Part shown: positions 13,699-15,291 of the stretch, piece after piece | Position numbering within the stretch: the stretch's first letter is position 1 | Layout: each line of letters starts with the position of its first letter | NCBI GenBank assembly: GCA_019314085.1 | Contig: JAFCZZ010000011.1 | Span: forward strand, 1 to 15,291 | Source of the DNA: Deltaproteobacteria bacterium | Lineage (GTDB): Bacteria > Desulfobacterota > Syntrophia > Syntrophales > UBA2210 | DNA: 15,291 nucleotides | Direction: 5' to 3' | Made by a program: the position numbers and the translations under genes | The notes under the pieces: generated by a model | Databases searched by the model: none | What the model was told of the DNA's origin: nothing | The model's input: the letters and a program-made list of their open reading frames with translations, nothing else

Positions 13699-14364
13699 TC
13701 ATACGACAGTGATCCTTCCTCGGGGGCCCGGCCCCCAGCTGAACCAGCCGTAGTCGGCCGCGTCAGTGGTCGTCAACCCCATCTTCTTGCGACACTTGGG
13801 GCACCGCATCGAGGCCACGGAGCGTGGCCGGGTGCGCTTCGCGTCACATGTTTTGCAGGTGAACACGTGGCAGAACGATGGCCGCCGGCTCAGCACAAGC
13901 ACATCCGCGGGGTTGTGCTGCCAAAAGTCGCGACGCTTGGCCGAGGCGAGAAAACCCAGCCGCAGCAGGGCGTGGACTGAGCCGCTTGTCTTTTTTACAA
14001 CCTCGATCGACACTTGCGCGAACCGCAGCGCTAGTTTGTAGGGCGGGTTCATGACGACCATGTCCGCGCTCAGCGTCCATGGTGACTTCAGAAAGTCGGC
14101 GCAGCGCACCTGGTGTCGCACTCGCGCCACTCGTGCTCGATAGGGGTTGAGCTCGATGCCCCGCAGATTGTGGGAGCCGAATCGGCCGCTGTCTTGCAGC
14201 GCGTTCAAGATGGCGCCCTTGCCGCAGCCGGGTTCTAGGATTGTTCCGCCCCCTTGGCCGTAGTGGTAGGGGGACAGGTGGTTGATCAGCGCCTCTACCG
14301 CCCAGGCGGGCGTTTCGTAGAAGTCGTCTTTGTGGCGGACGACGGATCTGCCGGTGGCGCTCAC
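13699..14364 (-). CDS. N6-adenine DNA methyltransferase with inserted zinc ribbon
   Basis: 221 residues. DDFYETPAWAVEALINHL is the usual N-terminal motif of small phage adenine methyltransferases. Motif I is EPGCGKG (44-50), the acidic Glu of motif II is in GIELNP, and the catalytic motif IV is NPPY (106-109). RPSF (161-164) and ADYGWFSWG (203-211) belong to the C-terminal part. Between them lies an insertion with CKTC (170-173) and CPKC (188-191), a zinc ribbon. I do not expect it in this family. GTG 14364 overlaps the previous stop as GTGA. No restriction endonuclease gene is next to it, so it looks solitary, fitting self-modification against host restriction. Confidence 0.85.
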   Translation of the reverse strand: MSATGRSVVRHKDDFYETPAWAVEALINHLSPYHYGQGGGTILEPGCGKGAILNALQDSGRFGSHNLRGIELNPYRARVARVRHQVRCADFLKSPWTLSADMVVMNPPYKLALRFAQVSIEVVKKTSGSVHALLRLGFLASAKRRDFWQHNPADVLVLSRRPSFCHVFTCKTCDAKRTRPRSVASMRCPKCRKKMGLTTTDAADYGWFSWGPGPRGRITVV

Positions 14365-14600
14365 GTTTTTTCGCCCAGTCGACTTAGGTCGCAGCTCGAG
14401 CAGCGTCCTGACGCGGTCGGTAGCCCCGCCCGTCGCAGCTGGTCGTGGCGGGCTTGGATGTCTACGGCTTCAGCCGTCGAGTAGTGCGCTCTAGCCACGT
14501 CCTGCTCGCGGCGCGGCTCCAGCCAGAGTATCACCACACCATCCGCCAACACGGCCTCGGGGAGCCATCCCCTGACCCGCAGGTGGTCTGCGTCGGTCAC
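14361..14600 (-). CDS. Small hypothetical protein
   Basis: 79 residues. GTG 14600 overlaps the stop of the preceding gene as GTGA and has AAGGGG five bases upstream; its own stop overlaps the methyltransferase start in the same way. WLPEAVLADGVVILWLEPRR is probably a short beta-rich segment, followed by a helical DQLRRAGLP segment and a lone CSSC pair. I know of no family. Neat coupling on both sides argues that it is translated, and it may modulate the methyltransferase. Confidence 0.6.
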   Translation of the reverse strand: MTDADHLRVRGWLPEAVLADGVVILWLEPRREQDVARAHYSTAEAVDIQARHDQLRRAGLPTASGRCSSCDLSRLGEKT

Positions 14601-15073
14601 GGGGACCCCTTCGCGGCGATTGCTAACTCGATTGGGACAAGCTCAATCTTGAAAACGCTCCGCCACTCCCCGTGCTCATCGGTGGTGTCCGGGTAACAGC
14701 TCGCCACTCGAAACCCTGCTGGCCCCATCCTTCCGGTCTCGCGGTTCATCGTGACCACCACTACCTCCCTCGCGGCATCCGACAACGCGGTCTGCCCTCG
14801 CAATTGGCCCACCGTGCACTGCTTTTTTTCTGGCATACCGGTGATCGACGTGCCGAACTCCGAGTTGCTGATGCCCACTACGGCGTCGGTTCGTTCCGAG
14901 TCGACTACCACGCTACCTGGAGCCAAGCGGTCGTCGCATTTAATCGGGATGCCTTCGTAGTCCGTCCCCCCATACCCAGCCAGCATGTCAGAATGAACCA
15001 CGATGCGGGCTGGCTTGTGCCTGCGATGCCATGTATGCGCTACCGCGATTTTGAACCTGGTCTCGACGTCCAT
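14597..15073 (-). CDS. Hypothetical protein
   Basis: 158 residues, family not recognised. ATG 15073 has GGAGG five bases upstream (GGAGGACAAG before ATG), which I prefer over the longer frame that reaches into the adjacent gene. The sequence is mixed alpha/beta: IAVAHTWHRRHKPARIVVHS, a Gly/Tyr-rich loop (AGYGGTDYEGIPI) and late strands (FRVASCYP, SVFKIELVPIELAI). The pattern VHSDM...GYGG might be a binding loop but is not diagnostic. No signal or membrane segment. Its stop overlaps the next start. Confidence 0.65.
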   Translation of the reverse strand: MDVETRFKIAVAHTWHRRHKPARIVVHSDMLAGYGGTDYEGIPIKCDDRLAPGSVVVDSERTDAVVGISNSEFGTSITGMPEKKQCTVGQLRGQTALSDAAREVVVVTMNRETGRMGPAGFRVASCYPDTTDEHGEWRSVFKIELVPIELAIAAKGSP

Positions 15074-15105
15074 CTTGTCCTCCCTGCACGATCGTCTGCT
15101 GCCCC

Positions 15106-15288
15106 TCACTTCTGTAGCTCCGCCTCGCCGGCTGTCGTGAGCTCCCAACCGTAGCCGCCCCACACAATCAGCCCTTTTCTCTTGAGCGCGTGAAACGTCT
15201 GGATCCGTAGCCCTGGGCACCTGCCCCACGGTTTTACCTTGTGGAGCCATTGCAGCGTTTTGGACTGAGCCTTAGTCAGCCGAACCAC
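15106..15288 (-). CDS. Small winged-helix-like protein (may extend past the window edge)
   Basis: 60 residues visible from GTG 15288, open towards the edge of the window, so the true start may lie outside. LTKAQSKTLQWL, then a helix (LRIQTFHALKRKGLIVWGGY) and a strand ending WELTTAGEAEL are the outline of a winged helix: recognition helix plus wing, followed by LTxAG. Similar small winged-helix proteins occur widely in phages. It could be a regulator of the operon, but this rests on pattern only. Confidence 0.55.
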   Translation of the reverse strand: MVRLTKAQSKTLQWLHKVKPWGRCPGLRIQTFHALKRKGLIVWGGYGWELTTAGEAELQK

Positions 15289-15291
15289 CTT

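Noticed and set aside
11902..13778. Further GTCAAC sequences as extra operators
   Set aside because: These are isolated half-sites inside genes without the inverted partner at five bases.
1..15291. tRNA genes or CRISPR arrays
   Set aside because: No TpsiC-like GTTCGANTC in a tRNA setting and no regularly spaced repeats were seen by eye.

Overview
The window is GC-rich, gene-dense DNA that looks like part of a temperate bacteriophage genome, or a phage-like integrative element, from a high-GC bacterium. The signs are short, tightly packed genes with start/stop overlaps (ATGA, GTGA, TGATG), many GTG starts, several Cys-pair small proteins of the kind seen in phage early regions, a small Cro/CI-like repressor with a palindromic operator, a recombinase and a solitary DNA methyltransferase. 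No capsid, tail, portal or terminase gene is visible. The host cannot be fixed from the sequence; a high-GC proteobacterium, myxobacterium or actinobacterium are all possible.

Layout, left to right. (1) Bases 17-274 (+) hold the end of an uncertain ORF that converges on the recombinase. (2) Bases 209-3817 (-) hold a giant tyrosine recombinase, about 1,202 codons, split by a single in-frame TAA at exactly the position of the catalytic beta-hairpin lysine. It also has an insertion in its DNA-binding half and about 660 extra C-terminal residues. (3) Bases 4021-9161 (-) hold a leftward early operon of 14 genes. It begins with a possible phage recombination (strand-annealing) protein, continues with small Cys-rich and hypothetical proteins, a DUF7768-like protein, a 35-residue membrane peptide and a winged-helix-like protein, and ends with an XRE + sigma-70 region 4 fusion. 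(4) Bases 9168-9232 hold the control region: a 17-bp palindrome overlapping the -35 elements of divergent promoters. (5) Bases 9220-11356 (+) hold the repressor, a small coupled ORF and an SNF2-family helicase with a possible OB-fold N-terminus. (6) Bases 11397-15288 (-) hold a second leftward operon that converges on the helicase: winged-helix protein, hypothetical proteins, N6-adenine methyltransferase with an inserted zinc ribbon, small HTH protein, Cys-pair proteins, DUF4031 and DUF2786 proteins.

How it may work together (inference). The repressor would shut the leftward early promoter. When that promoter is released, recombination and small accessory proteins are made, then the sigma-like fusion, which could redirect host RNA polymerase. 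The recombinase behind it would move the element, but as written it lacks its catalytic lysine. The SNF2 helicase travels with the repressor rather than with the early operon, so it may be expressed in the lysogen.
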